This document shows positions 34,034 through 42,270 of a stretch of DNA of 64,000 nucleotides, one piece after another. Numbering within the stretch: position 1 is the first letter of the stretch; each line of letters begins with the position of its first letter. The position numbers and the translations under genes were made by a program. Source of the DNA: Rhodococcus sp. KBS0724 (GTDB taxonomy: Bacteria > Actinomycetota > Actinomycetes > Mycobacteriales > Mycobacteriaceae); NCBI RefSeq assembly GCF_005938745.2, contig NZ_VCBX02000001.1:5966501-6030500 (forward strand), read 5' to 3'. The notes below the pieces were generated by a model, which saw only the letters and a program-made list of their open reading frames with translations, did no database searches and had not been told where the DNA came from.

Positions 34034-34107
34034 CGCGGGGTGGAGCAGCTCGGTAGCTCGCTGGGCTCATAACCCAGAGGTCGCAGGTTCAAATCCTGTC
34101 CCCGCTA
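34034..34107 (+). tRNA. Initiator tRNA-fMet (CAT)
   Basis: The cloverleaf folds fully: acceptor CGCGGGG against CCCCGCT, D-arm GAGCAGCTCGGTAGCTC, anticodon arm CTGGGCTCATAACCCAG with CAT, and T-arm CAGGTTCAAATCCTG. Position 1 (C) does not pair with position 72 (T), and the anticodon stem ends in three consecutive G:C pairs. Both are the identity marks of initiator rather than elongator tRNA-Met. CCA is not encoded. Confidence 0.97.
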
Positions 34108-34114
34108 CAAAGTG

Positions 34115-34153
34115 AAAGCCCGTAGGTTGCGCAAGCAGCCTACGGGCTTTTTG
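34115..34153 (+). terminator. Rho-independent terminator after tRNA-fMet
   Basis: AAAGCCCGTAGG and CCTACGGGCTTT form a long stem around a small loop and are followed by a run of T residues. It lies 8 bases after the tRNA and also faces the end of the convergent AhpD-like gene. Confidence 0.88.
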
Positions 34154-34162
34154 CTGTGCGAA

Positions 34163-34735
34163 TCAGGAACGCCCCACCCGGCCCATCAGATAGAACTCCG
34201 GATTCGGCATCATCCCCGAGAAACTGGCCATTCTGTTGCTCAAGCCGAAGAACGCGGTAACAGCAGCAATGTCCCACGCGTCCTCGTCACCGAAGCCGTG
34301 CTTGTGCAACGCCTCGAAATCCGCATCGCAGATCTCATGCGAGGCGGAGTTGACCTTGGTTGCGAAGTCGAGCATCGCCCGCTGACGATCGGAGATGTCG
34401 GCGCTTCGATAGTTAACTGCCACCTGATCGGCAACCAGCGGATTCTTCTCGTAAATGCGCAGGATCGCACCGTGCGCGACCACGCAGTACGTGCATTTGT
34501 TGGCTGCCGAGATCGTGGTGACGATCATTTCACGATCACCCTTGGTGAGCGCCGAGCCTTCCTTGAGCATGATCGCGTCGTGGTACTCGAAGAAGGCCCG
34601 AAACTCTGCCGGACGACGCGCGAACATCAGGAACACGTTGGGTACGAACCCTGATTTTTCCTGAACAGCAAGGATTTTGGCAGCAATATCCTCCGGCACG
34701 TCGGCCAGTTCTGCTTGCGGAAAACGGTCGGTCAC
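34163..34735 (-). CDS. AhpD-like (carboxymuconolactone decarboxylase family) peroxidase-related protein
   Basis: A 190-residue AhpD-fold protein. The thiol motif NKCTYCVVAHG with CxxC and His gives the AhpD active site. FVPNVFLMFARRPAEFRAF is the standard upstream helix. I choose the GTG start at 34733-34735 because AGGAGG lies four bases ahead; a TTG further up is less likely. It probably reduces peroxides via its cysteine pair. It is downstream of a MarR regulator but separated by 47 bp. Confidence 0.85.
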   Translation of the reverse strand: MTDRFPQAELADVPEDIAAKILAVQEKSGFVPNVFLMFARRPAEFRAFFEYHDAIMLKEGSALTKGDREMIVTTISAANKCTYCVVAHGAILRIYEKNPLVADQVAVNYRSADISDRQRAMLDFATKVNSASHEICDADFEALHKHGFGDEDAWDIAAVTAFFGLSNRMASFSGMMPNPEFYLMGRVGRS

Positions 34736-34782
34736 GGTGCCTCCTGGGCTGCCAGCCAATGATCAATTTAAGATAATCGTCA

Positions 34783-35352
34783 TTAACTGAGTTGTCCAGG
34801 GGCTCCGACATGCATTGCACCCGGGTCTCCCAGTTCGCCGTGCAGGCCGTCCAAGAAGATCCGCAACAACTCCGCGAGTTGCGCCTGCTGCGAAGCAGAC
34901 AGCACCGAGACCAAGTCGGCCTCGCGACCGAGCACACGGTCGACCAGCTGCTCCACCACCTCATGCCCGGCGGCCGTCAGCGACACGTCGACAACCCTTG
35001 ATCCCGACTTGGCCGGCGACCGCTCCACGAAACCGGCCGCTTCCGCCCGGGCCAACCGTTGCGAGATTGCGCCTGCGGTCACCCCAGTCCGTTCGGTGAT
35101 CTGGCGGGTCGTCAATCGATACGGCTCCCCAGATCTCCGCAAAACGCTCAGCAGATCAAGTGTTGCCGTGTCCGCACCCGCGGCGGCAAGGATTCGCCGT
35201 CGATCCTCACCGAGGAGTTTTGCGCATGCCCACAGCCTGGTCACGATGCCGATCCCCTCGACCGGCGTTCCCGGACGCTCACGCAACCAGGCCAGGGCAA
35301 TCGCGTCGACGTCGTCGTCGGGGTCCAAGTTGCCAATCACATCGCACCTCAT
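34783..35352 (-). CDS. MarR-family regulator
   Basis: A 189-residue MarR protein. Its winged helix (residues about 60-125) contains SGEPYRLTTRQITERTGVTA and GAISQRLARAEAAGFVERSP, and the wing is SGSRVVDVSLTAAG. Its start codon lies inside a perfect ATTTAGATCTAAAT palindrome, and it is divergent from an SDR gene. Autorepression and control of the SDR is the simplest reading. The MarR ligand is unknown. Confidence 0.87.
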   Translation of the reverse strand: MRCDVIGNLDPDDDVDAIALAWLRERPGTPVEGIGIVTRLWACAKLLGEDRRRILAAAGADTATLDLLSVLRRSGEPYRLTTRQITERTGVTAGAISQRLARAEAAGFVERSPAKSGSRVVDVSLTAAGHEVVEQLVDRVLGREADLVSVLSASQQAQLAELLRIFLDGLHGELGDPGAMHVGAPGQLS

Positions 35353-35388
35353 TTAGATCTAAATGATACGTTCTTGTATAGACCTAAA
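35351..35388. promoter_or_regulatory. MarR operators between marR and the SDR gene
   Basis: ATTTAGATCTAAAT (35351-35364) is a perfect 14-bp palindrome covering the marR start codon. TATAGACCTAAA (35377-35388) is a degenerate second copy matching it at 10 of 12 positions. Binding would block translation start and transcription of marR and the SDR promoter. Confidence 0.72.
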
Positions 35389-35409
35389 CGTAGCTCACTG
35401 GAGGTAGAC

Positions 35410-36135
35410 ATGACACGCACAGTTCTGGTCACGGGCGGCGGAACAGGCATCGGGCGCGCCGTAGCCACTGCGTTCGCGCAAGATGGCGACACAGTGTTCA
35501 TCACCGGTCGGCGCACCGGACCGCTCGAGCAGACGGCGAGCGAACTGGGCTCGAGCGTTCACGCCGTAACCTGCGACAACTCCGACCCGAAGGATCTGAA
35601 GCGGCTACAAGACACGCTTCCGGCCAGCGTCGACGTCGTCGTGCATTGCGCAGGCGGTAACACGGACTTCGACCGAGAGACACCGTCGGATCTCGGTACC
35701 TTGGCCGCCGGCTGGCGAGCCAATCTCGAATCCAACCTGCTGTCGGCGGTTCTGACCACTGCTGCCGTCCGTGATCGCCTCACCCCCGGCGGCCGCGTCA
35801 TCACCATCGGATCCATCGCCGCAGACAAAGGTGCAGGCGCCTACGGCGCGGCCAAAGCTGCTGTCGCAACCTGGAACATCGACCTGGCTTCCGAATTGGG
35901 TCCACACGGAATCACCGCGAACATTGTTTCTCCCGGCTACATCGCCGACACCGAATTCTTCCGTGACGTTCTCACCGACGCTCGACGCGACGCACTGATC
36001 GAATCCACGAGCACCAAGCGCGCCGGTACCCCGGAAGACGTCGCCGCCGCAGTCTTTTTCCTGGCCTCGGCAGGTGCCGGGCAGATCACCGGCCAGGTAA
36101 TCGCGGTTAACGGTGGCGAACGAACAAGCCGTTGA
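35410..36135 (+). CDS. Short-chain dehydrogenase/reductase
   Basis: A 241-residue SDR starting at the ATG MTRTVLVTGGGTGIGRA. The TGGGTGIG cofactor motif, arginines after strand two (ITGRRTGPL, suggesting NADPH), CAGGN in place of NNAG, the catalytic serine in TIGSIAA and YGAAKAA are visible. The end QVIAVNGGER is normal. It is divergent from the MarR regulator and is probably its target. The 3' end is 1 bp from that of the convergent dienelactone hydrolase. Confidence 0.87.
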   Translation: MTRTVLVTGGGTGIGRAVATAFAQDGDTVFITGRRTGPLEQTASELGSSVHAVTCDNSDPKDLKRLQDTLPASVDVVVHCAGGNTDFDRETPSDLGTLAAGWRANLESNLLSAVLTTAAVRDRLTPGGRVITIGSIAADKGAGAYGAAKAAVATWNIDLASELGPHGITANIVSPGYIADTEFFRDVLTDARRDALIESTSTKRAGTPEDVAAAVFFLASAGAGQITGQVIAVNGGERTSR

Positions 36136-36136
36136 C

Positions 36137-36856
36137 CTAGCGCAAATGACGGTCGAAGAACGAGTCGATTCTCTTCCAAGCATCTTCTGCCGCAACAGGA
36201 TCAGGACCCATCCCGAGGATTCGCTCCAGCGGGCGCAGCACCTTGGGGCCGGCCTCGGCATCGTTGAGAAACGCGTGGCCGGCCGTCGGATACTCCCTGA
36301 TGTCGTGTTCGACGCCGGCCTTGTTCAGCGCGGTTTCCAATTTCGGTGCCGCACCACGCAAGGTGACGTCCTTGCCGCCGAAGCTGCCCACAACTGGGCA
36401 TGAATCTGCCACTGCCGCATCAAGTTTTCGCGGTAGCTGACCGTAGTTGACCGAAGCAACGTCAAAGCCCCCGGCACTGATCAGTGCAAATCCGCCACCC
36501 ATACAAAATCCGATGACTCCGATCTTTCCGGTGCAATCCTCGGATTCCACCAGCCAGTTTCGCGCGACCTCGATGTCGGTAAATGGCCGACCTTGCCCGC
36601 GGAGCATCGCCGTCATGGTCGGTACAAGACAGCGCCTGGCACCACCAGCGCTGTACAGATCCACGGCCAATGTCAGAAAACCGGCGGCAGCAAGACGCTG
36701 CGCTTGCCGGCGCATCACGTCGTCGAGTCCGAAGGCCTCGTGAATCATCACCACACCCGGCCAGGGGCCCGGTGAATCCGGAGTTTCGAGGATGCCGCGG
36801 AGCGGTTGGGATCCACCGACGACTGCAGCGCGGGCCGTCAGATCTATGTCCACCAT
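36137..36856 (-). CDS. Dienelactone hydrolase family protein
   Basis: A 239-residue alpha/beta hydrolase of the dienelactone hydrolase type. The nucleophile is cysteine in GVIGFCMGGGFAL, PGVVMIHEAFGLDD provides the oxyanion region, and PTAGHAFLND the histidine. An aspartate is in SFGGKDVTLRG. The start MVDIDLTARA is preferred over an upstream in-frame ATG. The chloroaromatic role of the family is not implied by the neighbours here. Confidence 0.88.
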   Translation of the reverse strand: MVDIDLTARAAVVGGSQPLRGILETPDSPGPWPGVVMIHEAFGLDDVMRRQAQRLAAAGFLTLAVDLYSAGGARRCLVPTMTAMLRGQGRPFTDIEVARNWLVESEDCTGKIGVIGFCMGGGFALISAGGFDVASVNYGQLPRKLDAAVADSCPVVGSFGGKDVTLRGAAPKLETALNKAGVEHDIREYPTAGHAFLNDAEAGPKVLRPLERILGMGPDPVAAEDAWKRIDSFFDRHLR

Positions 36857-37031
36857 GCCTTGATCGTAAGCGCGCAGCGCCCGATTACCACGGGAAAGCA
36901 ACCAATTTACCCCACCTGAAGTGCGTTTTTCGCATCCGGCAGTGCGTCATGCTGTGCGGCATGCGAGGATGGGGGAATCGAGATCGGGACTTCGATGTGA
37001 AACCCGGATCGATTTTGTAGGGAGTATTTGT

Positions 37032-37235
37032 ATGGCACAGGGCATCGTGAAGTGGTTCAACGGCGAAAAGGGCTTTGGTTTCATTGCTCCCGACGACGGA
37101 ACACCGGACGTGTTCGTTCACTACTCTGAGATCTCAGGCAACGGCTACAAGTCGCTCGACGAGAACCAGCGTGTGGAGTTCGAGGTTGGCCAGGGCCAGA
37201 AGGGCCCCCAGGCCACCAATGTGCGCGCTGTCTAG
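37032..37235 (+). CDS. cspA: Cold-shock protein (CspA family)
   Basis: A 67-residue cold-shock domain protein. RNP1 is KGFGFIAP and RNP2 is VFVHYSEI, both intact, and the sequence ends [10 protein letters not shown]. It binds single-stranded RNA and DNA as a chaperone. GGGAG precedes the ATG. The long upstream leader (about 170 bp without gene) may carry a cold-sensitive structure, although I see no clear hairpin. A strong terminator follows the stop codon. Confidence 0.96.
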   Translation: MAQGIVKWFNGEKGFGFIAPDDGTPDVFVHYSEISGNGYKSLDENQRVEFEVGQGQKGPQATNVRAV

Positions 37236-37246
37236 TCAGTGACACA

Positions 37247-37284
37247 AGAAGAGGGTCGTACCCGCAAGGGTGCGGCCCTCTTCT
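37247..37284. terminator. Bidirectional terminator after cspA
   Basis: AGAAGAGGG (37247-37255) pairs with CCCTCTTCT (37276-37284) around an inner stem with ACCC/GGGT and a GCAA tetraloop. It separates cspA from the convergent clpC2-type gene. Confidence 0.8.
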
Positions 37285-37291
37285 GCTTCTC

Positions 37292-38044
37292 CTACTGCTC
37301 GTGATCGTCCGCACGGGCTTTGATCACAGCAGACACCGCGGCCTCGATATTCGATTCCGCGGCAGCCTTGTCGACTCCGAGTGTGCTGAGAACACCGGAA
37401 CCGTCCTCGAGTTCCAGCAGCGCCAACAGAATGTGTTCGGTACCGATGTAGTTGTGCCCCAAGCGAAGAGCCTCACGGAAGGTCAGTTCGAGAACCTTCC
37501 GGGATTGAGCGTCGTACGGGATGAGTTGCGGCAACTCCTCCAATTCGGCCGCAGGCAAACCGGCGGCCACGGCTGCACGCACTGCTGCGAGTTCAATCCC
37601 CTGGGCTGCGATTGCTTGCGGTCCTAGCGCTTCCGGTTCCGTCAGTAACCCGAGAACAAGATGTTCGGGTCGAATCTCCACATTGCCGGCAGCTCGGGCT
37701 TCGTTCTGCGCGGCCATGACTACGTTCTTGGCTCGAACGGTGAACCGGCTGAAACCGTCTTCGGGAACCATCTGTTTCCCCTCACCAGGCGCCTTCGGCA
37801 CAAAGCGCTTCTGGGCAGCCTGTTTGGAGACGCCCATACTCCGCCCGATGTCGGTCCACGACGCACCGGATCGCCGCGCTTGGTCGACAAAGTGGCCGAT
37901 CAGGTGATCGGCGACTTCACCGAGATGATCAGCAGCAACCATTGCGTCGGACAATTGATCCAACGCATCGGTATGGACTTGCTTGATGCCGGCGATGAGG
38001 TCGTCGAGTCGGACTTGGTTTGTCATCTTTACTGGATCGCTCAT
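37292..38044 (-). CDS. clpC2: ClpC2-type protein: HTH plus Clp N-terminal repeats, no ATPase
   Basis: A 250-residue protein closely matching mycobacterial ClpC2. Residues about 12-80 carry a DNA-binding-like helical region with GASWTDIGRSMGVSKQAAQK. Two Clp N-domain repeats follow (FTVRAKNVVMAAQNEARAAG, then RPEHLVLGLLTEPEAL; and RKVLELTFREALRLGHNYIG, then TEHILLALLELEDG). Walker motifs and protease are missing. In mycobacteria ClpC2 is known to bind cyclomarin-type ligands of ClpC1. Two matching palindromes precede the start codon, so it probably represses itself. Confidence 0.88.
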   Translation of the reverse strand: MSDPVKMTNQVRLDDLIAGIKQVHTDALDQLSDAMVAADHLGEVADHLIGHFVDQARRSGASWTDIGRSMGVSKQAAQKRFVPKAPGEGKQMVPEDGFSRFTVRAKNVVMAAQNEARAAGNVEIRPEHLVLGLLTEPEALGPQAIAAQGIELAAVRAAVAAGLPAAELEELPQLIPYDAQSRKVLELTFREALRLGHNYIGTEHILLALLELEDGSGVLSTLGVDKAAAESNIEAAVSAVIKARADDHEQ

Positions 38045-38045
38045 G

Positions 38046-38092
38046 CGTCAACCATAAGTTGACGACAGAGGACCGTCAACCCTAGGTTGACG
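38046..38092. promoter_or_regulatory. Two 19-bp palindromes upstream of clpC2
   Basis: CGTCAACCATAAGTTGACG (38046-38064) and CGTCAACCCTAGGTTGACG (38074-38092) are near-perfect and perfect palindromes with arms CGTCAAC and GTTGACG. Their centres are 28 bp apart, in the 49-bp gap between the hydrolase and clpC2. They begin one base upstream of the clpC2 start codon and are candidate autoregulatory operators. Confidence 0.78.
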
Positions 38093-38093
38093 A

Positions 38094-38861
38094 TCACCGG
38101 TCCAGGAAGAACTCGCGCAACACCGGCGCCATTGCATCGTCGGATACACCGTGCGCCTGGCCTGGAATCTCCAGCGTCTTTGCTCCCCGGATCTTCTTGC
38201 TGATTCGCGCCGCCGAAGATCGGCCCCACTGCCCGCTGTCGCCGCCATACATGACCAAGGCAGGGACGGCGGTCGAGGTCAGCCACTCGAGAGACCGACT
38301 GCCGTGGTTACAGATGGCGACGTCGTACGGCAAGGTGTGAGCAATGGTGCACATGCCTGGCCAGTCGGGACTCTGTTTCATCTCCTCGACCATCTGCGAC
38401 GACGCACCGGTCAGTGCAAGGAACCGGACCACCGTGCCCTCCCTGTCCCCGGCGGCGACCAATCGCCACAGGTCATTCAGTGCCGTGGTGTCCCACTCAC
38501 CATCCATGTACGGCGCCTCGTAAACGGCAAGCTTTCTCATCGGAACGCCTTGCGATACAGCTTCCAACGCCAGTGCGCCGCCCGAAGAAAGACCGTAGAC
38601 CAGTGGCGTTTCCCCGGTAGCTTCGACAACAGCGCGCAAGTCCTCCACCTCAGCTTCGATGGAATATGCATCGCCGTCGCCACTGTCGCCGCGTCCACGC
38701 CTGTCGTAGGAAAACACCGTGAAATCCGCTGCCAACTCTGCGGCCAGGGAGTCGAACCACTGCCGATCGCAGAACGCTCCGGCGACAAGAACCACTGCTG
38801 GTCCAGCGCCGGAGCGTTCGTACGCGATGATTGTTCCGTCCGCGGAGCGCACTGTTTCCAT
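38094..38861 (-). CDS. Alpha/beta hydrolase
   Basis: A 255-residue alpha/beta hydrolase starting at METVRSADGTIIAYE; AGGAG is six bases ahead, making this start better than the ATG two codons earlier. VVLVAGAFCDRQWFDSLA, SYDRRGRGDSG, the nucleophile GLSSGGAL and the histidine in PGQAHGVSDD form the standard triad with an aspartate near VMYGGDSG. The substrate is unknown. It lies upstream of clpC2 on the same strand with two palindromes in between. Confidence 0.87.
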   Translation of the reverse strand: METVRSADGTIIAYERSGAGPAVVLVAGAFCDRQWFDSLAAELAADFTVFSYDRRGRGDSGDGDAYSIEAEVEDLRAVVEATGETPLVYGLSSGGALALEAVSQGVPMRKLAVYEAPYMDGEWDTTALNDLWRLVAAGDREGTVVRFLALTGASSQMVEEMKQSPDWPGMCTIAHTLPYDVAICNHGSRSLEWLTSTAVPALVMYGGDSGQWGRSSAARISKKIRGAKTLEIPGQAHGVSDDAMAPVLREFFLDR

Positions 38862-38930
38862 GACCATCTCCTAGGGTTGGAACATCTCCTTCCCTGATTA
38901 GACCGCCGCCGCCGGTTCACCGCTTCGGTA

Positions 38931-39923
38931 TCAGCTGATTTTGGCGTACAGAGCATCCCAGCCTTGAGCAACGTACGAAATCGTGTAGATCGAACCGTAG
39001 AAAGTCGATCCACCGAGGTTGGTGACGTTACCTGCCTGCACTGCCGGGAGTCGCTGCCACAGCTTGCTGGCCACGAGCGCCTGGTATGCCGCACTGTCTT
39101 CGTCCTCGGTGATCATGAAGCCGTCGACGCCTGCCAGTACGTCCAGTCCTTCGAGGCTGACGCCACCTTCCGGATCCAGACCTTCCGCGGTGACAGTCTT
39201 CCCACCGATGTCGCCGAGCGTCATGTCGCTGGGCTTGTCGCCCTTCTCCGACGTGCGAATACTGGTGACATACAGAGTGTTGGTGTCCGGCAGGAACGAC
39301 ACACTCGCAACCGTCTTCGACGCGATCTTCTCTGCATGGCGCGATTGAATATCCGCAATGAGGTTGTCGTAGTTGAGAATCAACTGATCGAGGGTCTCGG
39401 TTCGGCCGAGCCATCCCGACAGTCTCGTGAGGTTGGTTCGCCAGTCGTCGGTGAACTCGGTGGTGAGAACGGGTGCGATGGTCTGCATTTCGCCGACCGG
39501 CCACCACTCACTTTCATAGTTCAGGCACACGATCAAATCGGGTTCGAGCGCAAGAATCTGCTCACGATTAGGGATCTCGGACAGGAAAGGCACCGATGCG
39601 TCGACCGGAACCCAAGGTGTTGCCTTGGCGTACGTGTATCCGACCAGCGGAAGCTCCAGCGCCACAGCAGGTTCGAGATCGAGACGAGAATCGATCGCGA
39701 CCACTCGCTTGGGCTCGACAGGAATGTCGTACGTTCCGAGCGGAGTCGTCACCGAGCGCATTTCGTTGGCGGCGGCACTACTTCCACTCTCGCCGCACGC
39801 CGCGAGGAAAGCACCCAATCCGGCGATGCCTGCACCGATTCCGAATTGGCGTCGAGTCAGATTCGAGACGACGCGGTTATCGGTGTAACCCCGTGGGAGT
39901 AGCAGGGTAGATGAAGCGGGCAT
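38931..39923 (-). CDS. Iron-siderophore ABC transporter substrate-binding lipoprotein (FecB/FepB type)
   Basis: A 330-residue periplasmic-binding protein. A twin-arginine-like N-terminus (NLTRRQFGIGAGIAGLGAF) ends in the lipobox LAAC. The core contains PKRVVAIDSRLDLEPAVAL, EILALEPDLIVCLNYE-type strand and the long inter-lobe helix LDQLILNYDNLIADIQ, all of the siderophore class. No permease or ATPase is adjacent, so it works with a complex encoded elsewhere. Upstream lies a weak iron-box-like sequence (39970-39986). Confidence 0.87.
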   Translation of the reverse strand: MPASSTLLLPRGYTDNRVVSNLTRRQFGIGAGIAGLGAFLAACGESGSSAAANEMRSVTTPLGTYDIPVEPKRVVAIDSRLDLEPAVALELPLVGYTYAKATPWVPVDASVPFLSEIPNREQILALEPDLIVCLNYESEWWPVGEMQTIAPVLTTEFTDDWRTNLTRLSGWLGRTETLDQLILNYDNLIADIQSRHAEKIASKTVASVSFLPDTNTLYVTSIRTSEKGDKPSDMTLGDIGGKTVTAEGLDPEGGVSLEGLDVLAGVDGFMITEDEDSAAYQALVASKLWQRLPAVQAGNVTNLGGSTFYGSIYTISYVAQGWDALYAKIS

Positions 39924-40047
39924 GTGCGCGGACCTTCCAGAAGAACGTGATCATCCGCCATTCACAGGCGAATAAGGATGCCCTAATAGCGTACGTACCG
40001 CGCATCGTCGCGACCGGCCCAGAAGTGTTCCGTTCCGGCCACTGCTC

Positions 40048-40686
40048 TCAGTTCGCCCCCAGCACCTGCCCGGACCACTCGACCAACGGTGTCAATGCGC
40101 GCCACGCCTTACGGACTTCCTTCAGCGTCCGCGGACTGTCCAACCACGACGGACTGGGATAGCTGCGACCGGCGGTCAACGACTTGTGCCGGAGCAACTC
40201 GATTCGCGGATGGTCCACCGTGTATCCGCGCGGTGCCGTCTTGAGTTTGTCGCCGCCGATCGTGAATCCGGCCTTCTCGACGGAGGCCAGGATCTTCTCG
40301 AGCTCCGGACCCCGGACGTCGTCGTCGACAGCCGCTCGGTATCGCGCGATCGTCTCCGAACTGCTGGCGTAGAACCCACCGGCCACCATCAAACCTGCCG
40401 CGTCGATCTGCACGTAATAGCCACAGCTCTCGGCAAGTCCAACAAAAGCACCTTGGTGGGTCTTGTACGGAATCTTGTCTTTCGAGAAACGCACGTCACG
40501 GTACGGCCGAAACAGTTTGGCTGTGCCGAATTCGTCTTCCAAATCCGTAACCAACGCTGCCATCGGTCGACGAACGATCTCGTCGTATGTCTCCTTGTGC
40601 GCTGCCCACCAGGTTTTGCTGTTGTCGGCCTCTAGGTCTTCGTAGAAATCGAGTGCAGCAACGGGTATGCCAGTGAACGCAGCCAT
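40048..40686 (-). CDS. DUF2461 (TIGR02453) family protein
   Basis: A 212-residue protein matching the DUF2461 pattern: ALDFYEDLEADNSKTWWAAH, RPYRDVRFSKDKIPYKTHQG, and GYYVQIDAAGLMVAGGFY. Conserved tryptophan, arginine and lysine residues are present. The family is widespread but has no assigned reaction. The gene is monocistronic and divergent from the mechanosensitive channel gene. Confidence 0.82.
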   Translation of the reverse strand: MAAFTGIPVAALDFYEDLEADNSKTWWAAHKETYDEIVRRPMAALVTDLEDEFGTAKLFRPYRDVRFSKDKIPYKTHQGAFVGLAESCGYYVQIDAAGLMVAGGFYASSSETIARYRAAVDDDVRGPELEKILASVEKAGFTIGGDKLKTAPRGYTVDHPRIELLRHKSLTAGRSYPSPSWLDSPRTLKEVRKAWRALTPLVEWSGQVLGAN

Positions 40687-40766
40687 GACGTAAGCCTAGC
40701 TGCCTGTTCGGCTTTGGACCGCCTGCCCTGCATCGATGCCCGGATCGAGCGGAATCCGTAGACTGC

Positions 40767-41618
40767 ATGGGGATGATTTCCGAAATACAAGCATGGGAAC
40801 TGACCGACACCAACCGAGACTGGCTGATCCACCGACCTGTCGAGATCGCTATCTACGTGGCACTCGCGGTAGTGCTGCGCTTCGCGCTGCACCGCGGGAT
40901 CGATCGAATGTCGAAGCCTCGCAAGTCTCCGAACGCCAGGGTGAACGAACGCAGATCGCAGCGAGCCCGGACCATCGGTTCGGTACTCAAATCGACGGTA
41001 TCCATCGTGATCCTTGTCTGGTGTGTGCTGCAGATCCTCGGAATTCTCGGGATCAACGTCGCGCCGTTCATTGCATCGGCCGGAGTCATCGGTCTTGCCA
41101 TCGGTTTCGGTGCGCAAAACCTGGTGCGTGACTTTCTCTCCGGAATCTTCATGTTGCTCGAAGACCAGTACGGCGTCGGTGACGTCGTGGATCTGGGTGA
41201 TGCGGTGGGCACTGTCGAAACCGTCGGTCTGCGCGTCACCACGGTACGAGATGCAAACGGAACATTGTGGTACTGCCGCAACGGTGAAATTCTCCGAGTC
41301 GGAAACATGAGTCAGGGCTACGCGACCGCTGTACTCGACCTCCCCATTGCTCACAACGCCAACGTGCACCGGGCATGCGAAGTCGCAACACGCGCCGTTC
41401 TCGAAGCAGCTGAATCCGACTCCATCCGATCGGACATGATCGAAAAGCCGGAGATGCTGGGAGTCAATTCGGTCACTGCAGAGGCAATTACCATTCGAGT
41501 GACAGCGCAGGTGAAGCCTGGGCGCCAGTGGGCGGTCCAGCGCGCGTTTGCACGCTCGGCACTGACAGCATTCGAGGAGCAGGGCATCGAGGCACCCTAC
41601 CTGCCTGTTCTGCGATGA
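40767..41618 (+). CDS. Small mechanosensitive ion channel (MscS family)
   Basis: A 283-residue membrane protein. There are three to four helices: residues about 22-45 (PVEIAIYVALAVVLRFAL), about 75-95 (STVSIVILVWCVLQILGILG) and the pore-lining VAPFIASAGVIGLAIGFGAQ with NLVRDFLSGIF after it, which is the MscS signature. The beta domain contains YGVGDVVDLGDAVGTVETVG. It opens under hypo-osmotic stress and sits in the cytoplasmic membrane. It is followed 8 bp later by a SUMF1-like gene. Confidence 0.93.
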   Translation: MGMISEIQAWELTDTNRDWLIHRPVEIAIYVALAVVLRFALHRGIDRMSKPRKSPNARVNERRSQRARTIGSVLKSTVSIVILVWCVLQILGILGINVAPFIASAGVIGLAIGFGAQNLVRDFLSGIFMLLEDQYGVGDVVDLGDAVGTVETVGLRVTTVRDANGTLWYCRNGEILRVGNMSQGYATAVLDLPIAHNANVHRACEVATRAVLEAAESDSIRSDMIEKPEMLGVNSVTAEAITIRVTAQVKPGRQWAVQRAFARSALTAFEEQGIEAPYLPVLR

Positions 41619-41625
41619 TGGACGC

Positions 41626-42270
41626 ATGACCGGAGCAGCGGAGTTGATGATCGAGATCCCTGCCGGCGAGGTGCATCTCCGGGACGACCGCAAGGGCACT
41701 GCGTGGACCTCGAGAGTCGAATCGTTCCGCCTCGCGCGTCATCTCACCACCAGCGCGCTGCTTCACGGTGATTCGTCGGCCGATTCGAGCAAACCCGCAG
41801 TCGACCTTTCTTGGAAAGATGTCATCGCAACCTGCAACACACTGTCAGTCGCGGACGGTCTGACGCCTGCGTATCAGGACGTCGACACCGATTCTCCGCA
41901 GTGGGACCAGGCGGCAACTGGCTACCGACTCGCCACCGAGGCCGAGTGGCAGTACGCATGCAAGGCCGGCACCTCCGGATACCGCTACGGCGAGATCGAC
42001 GAGATTGCCTGGTACAGCGATAATTCAGAGGGTAGAGCGCATCCCGTCGGAACGAAGGCACCCAACGACTGGGGTCTGTACGACATGATCGGCAATGTCT
42101 GGGAATGGTGCTGGGATCTCTACGACCCTGAGGTTTACGGCACCTACCGGATCTTTCGCGGCGGCAGTTGGGCAGAAAGTGAGCGCGGTTGTGGCGCTAC
42201 CGTAAGGCGGCGAAGCCATCCGACGTTTGCTATCGACGACCTGGGATTTCGCTTAGCTCAGACGATCTGA
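41626..42270 (+). CDS. SUMF1/FGE-fold protein lacking one catalytic cysteine
   Basis: A 214-residue protein of the formylglycine-generating-enzyme fold. ATGYRLATEAEWQYACKAGT, GLYDMIGNVWEWCWDLYD and RIFRGGSWAESERGCGATVR identify it. True FGE has two cysteines after GGSW; here only the second (GC) is present and the first is replaced, so sulfatase activation is unlikely. It is also shorter than FGE, at the N-terminal side. It follows the MscS gene by 8 bp. Its stop overlaps the convergent kinase-like gene by 18 bp. Confidence 0.82.
   Translation: MTGAAELMIEIPAGEVHLRDDRKGTAWTSRVESFRLARHLTTSALLHGDSSADSSKPAVDLSWKDVIATCNTLSVADGLTPAYQDVDTDSPQWDQAATGYRLATEAEWQYACKAGTSGYRYGEIDEIAWYSDNSEGRAHPVGTKAPNDWGLYDMIGNVWEWCWDLYDPEVYGTYRIFRGGSWAESERGCGATVRRRSHPTFAIDDLGFRLAQTI

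Noticed and set aside
34034..34153. tRNA-fMet considered as an integration site for a mobile element.
   Set aside because: No integrase or repeat of the tRNA 3' end is visible, and the tRNA is followed at once by its terminator and ordinary genes.
37100..37250. cspA downstream sequence considered as a riboswitch.
   Set aside because: Only the simple terminator hairpin can be seen; nothing matches a known riboswitch layout.
39970..39986. An iron-box-like sequence (TTAGGGCATCCTTATTC on the minus strand) upstream of the siderophore-binding lipoprotein.
   Set aside because: Only part of the IdeR/DtxR consensus fits and the right half does not, so I do not list it as a site.
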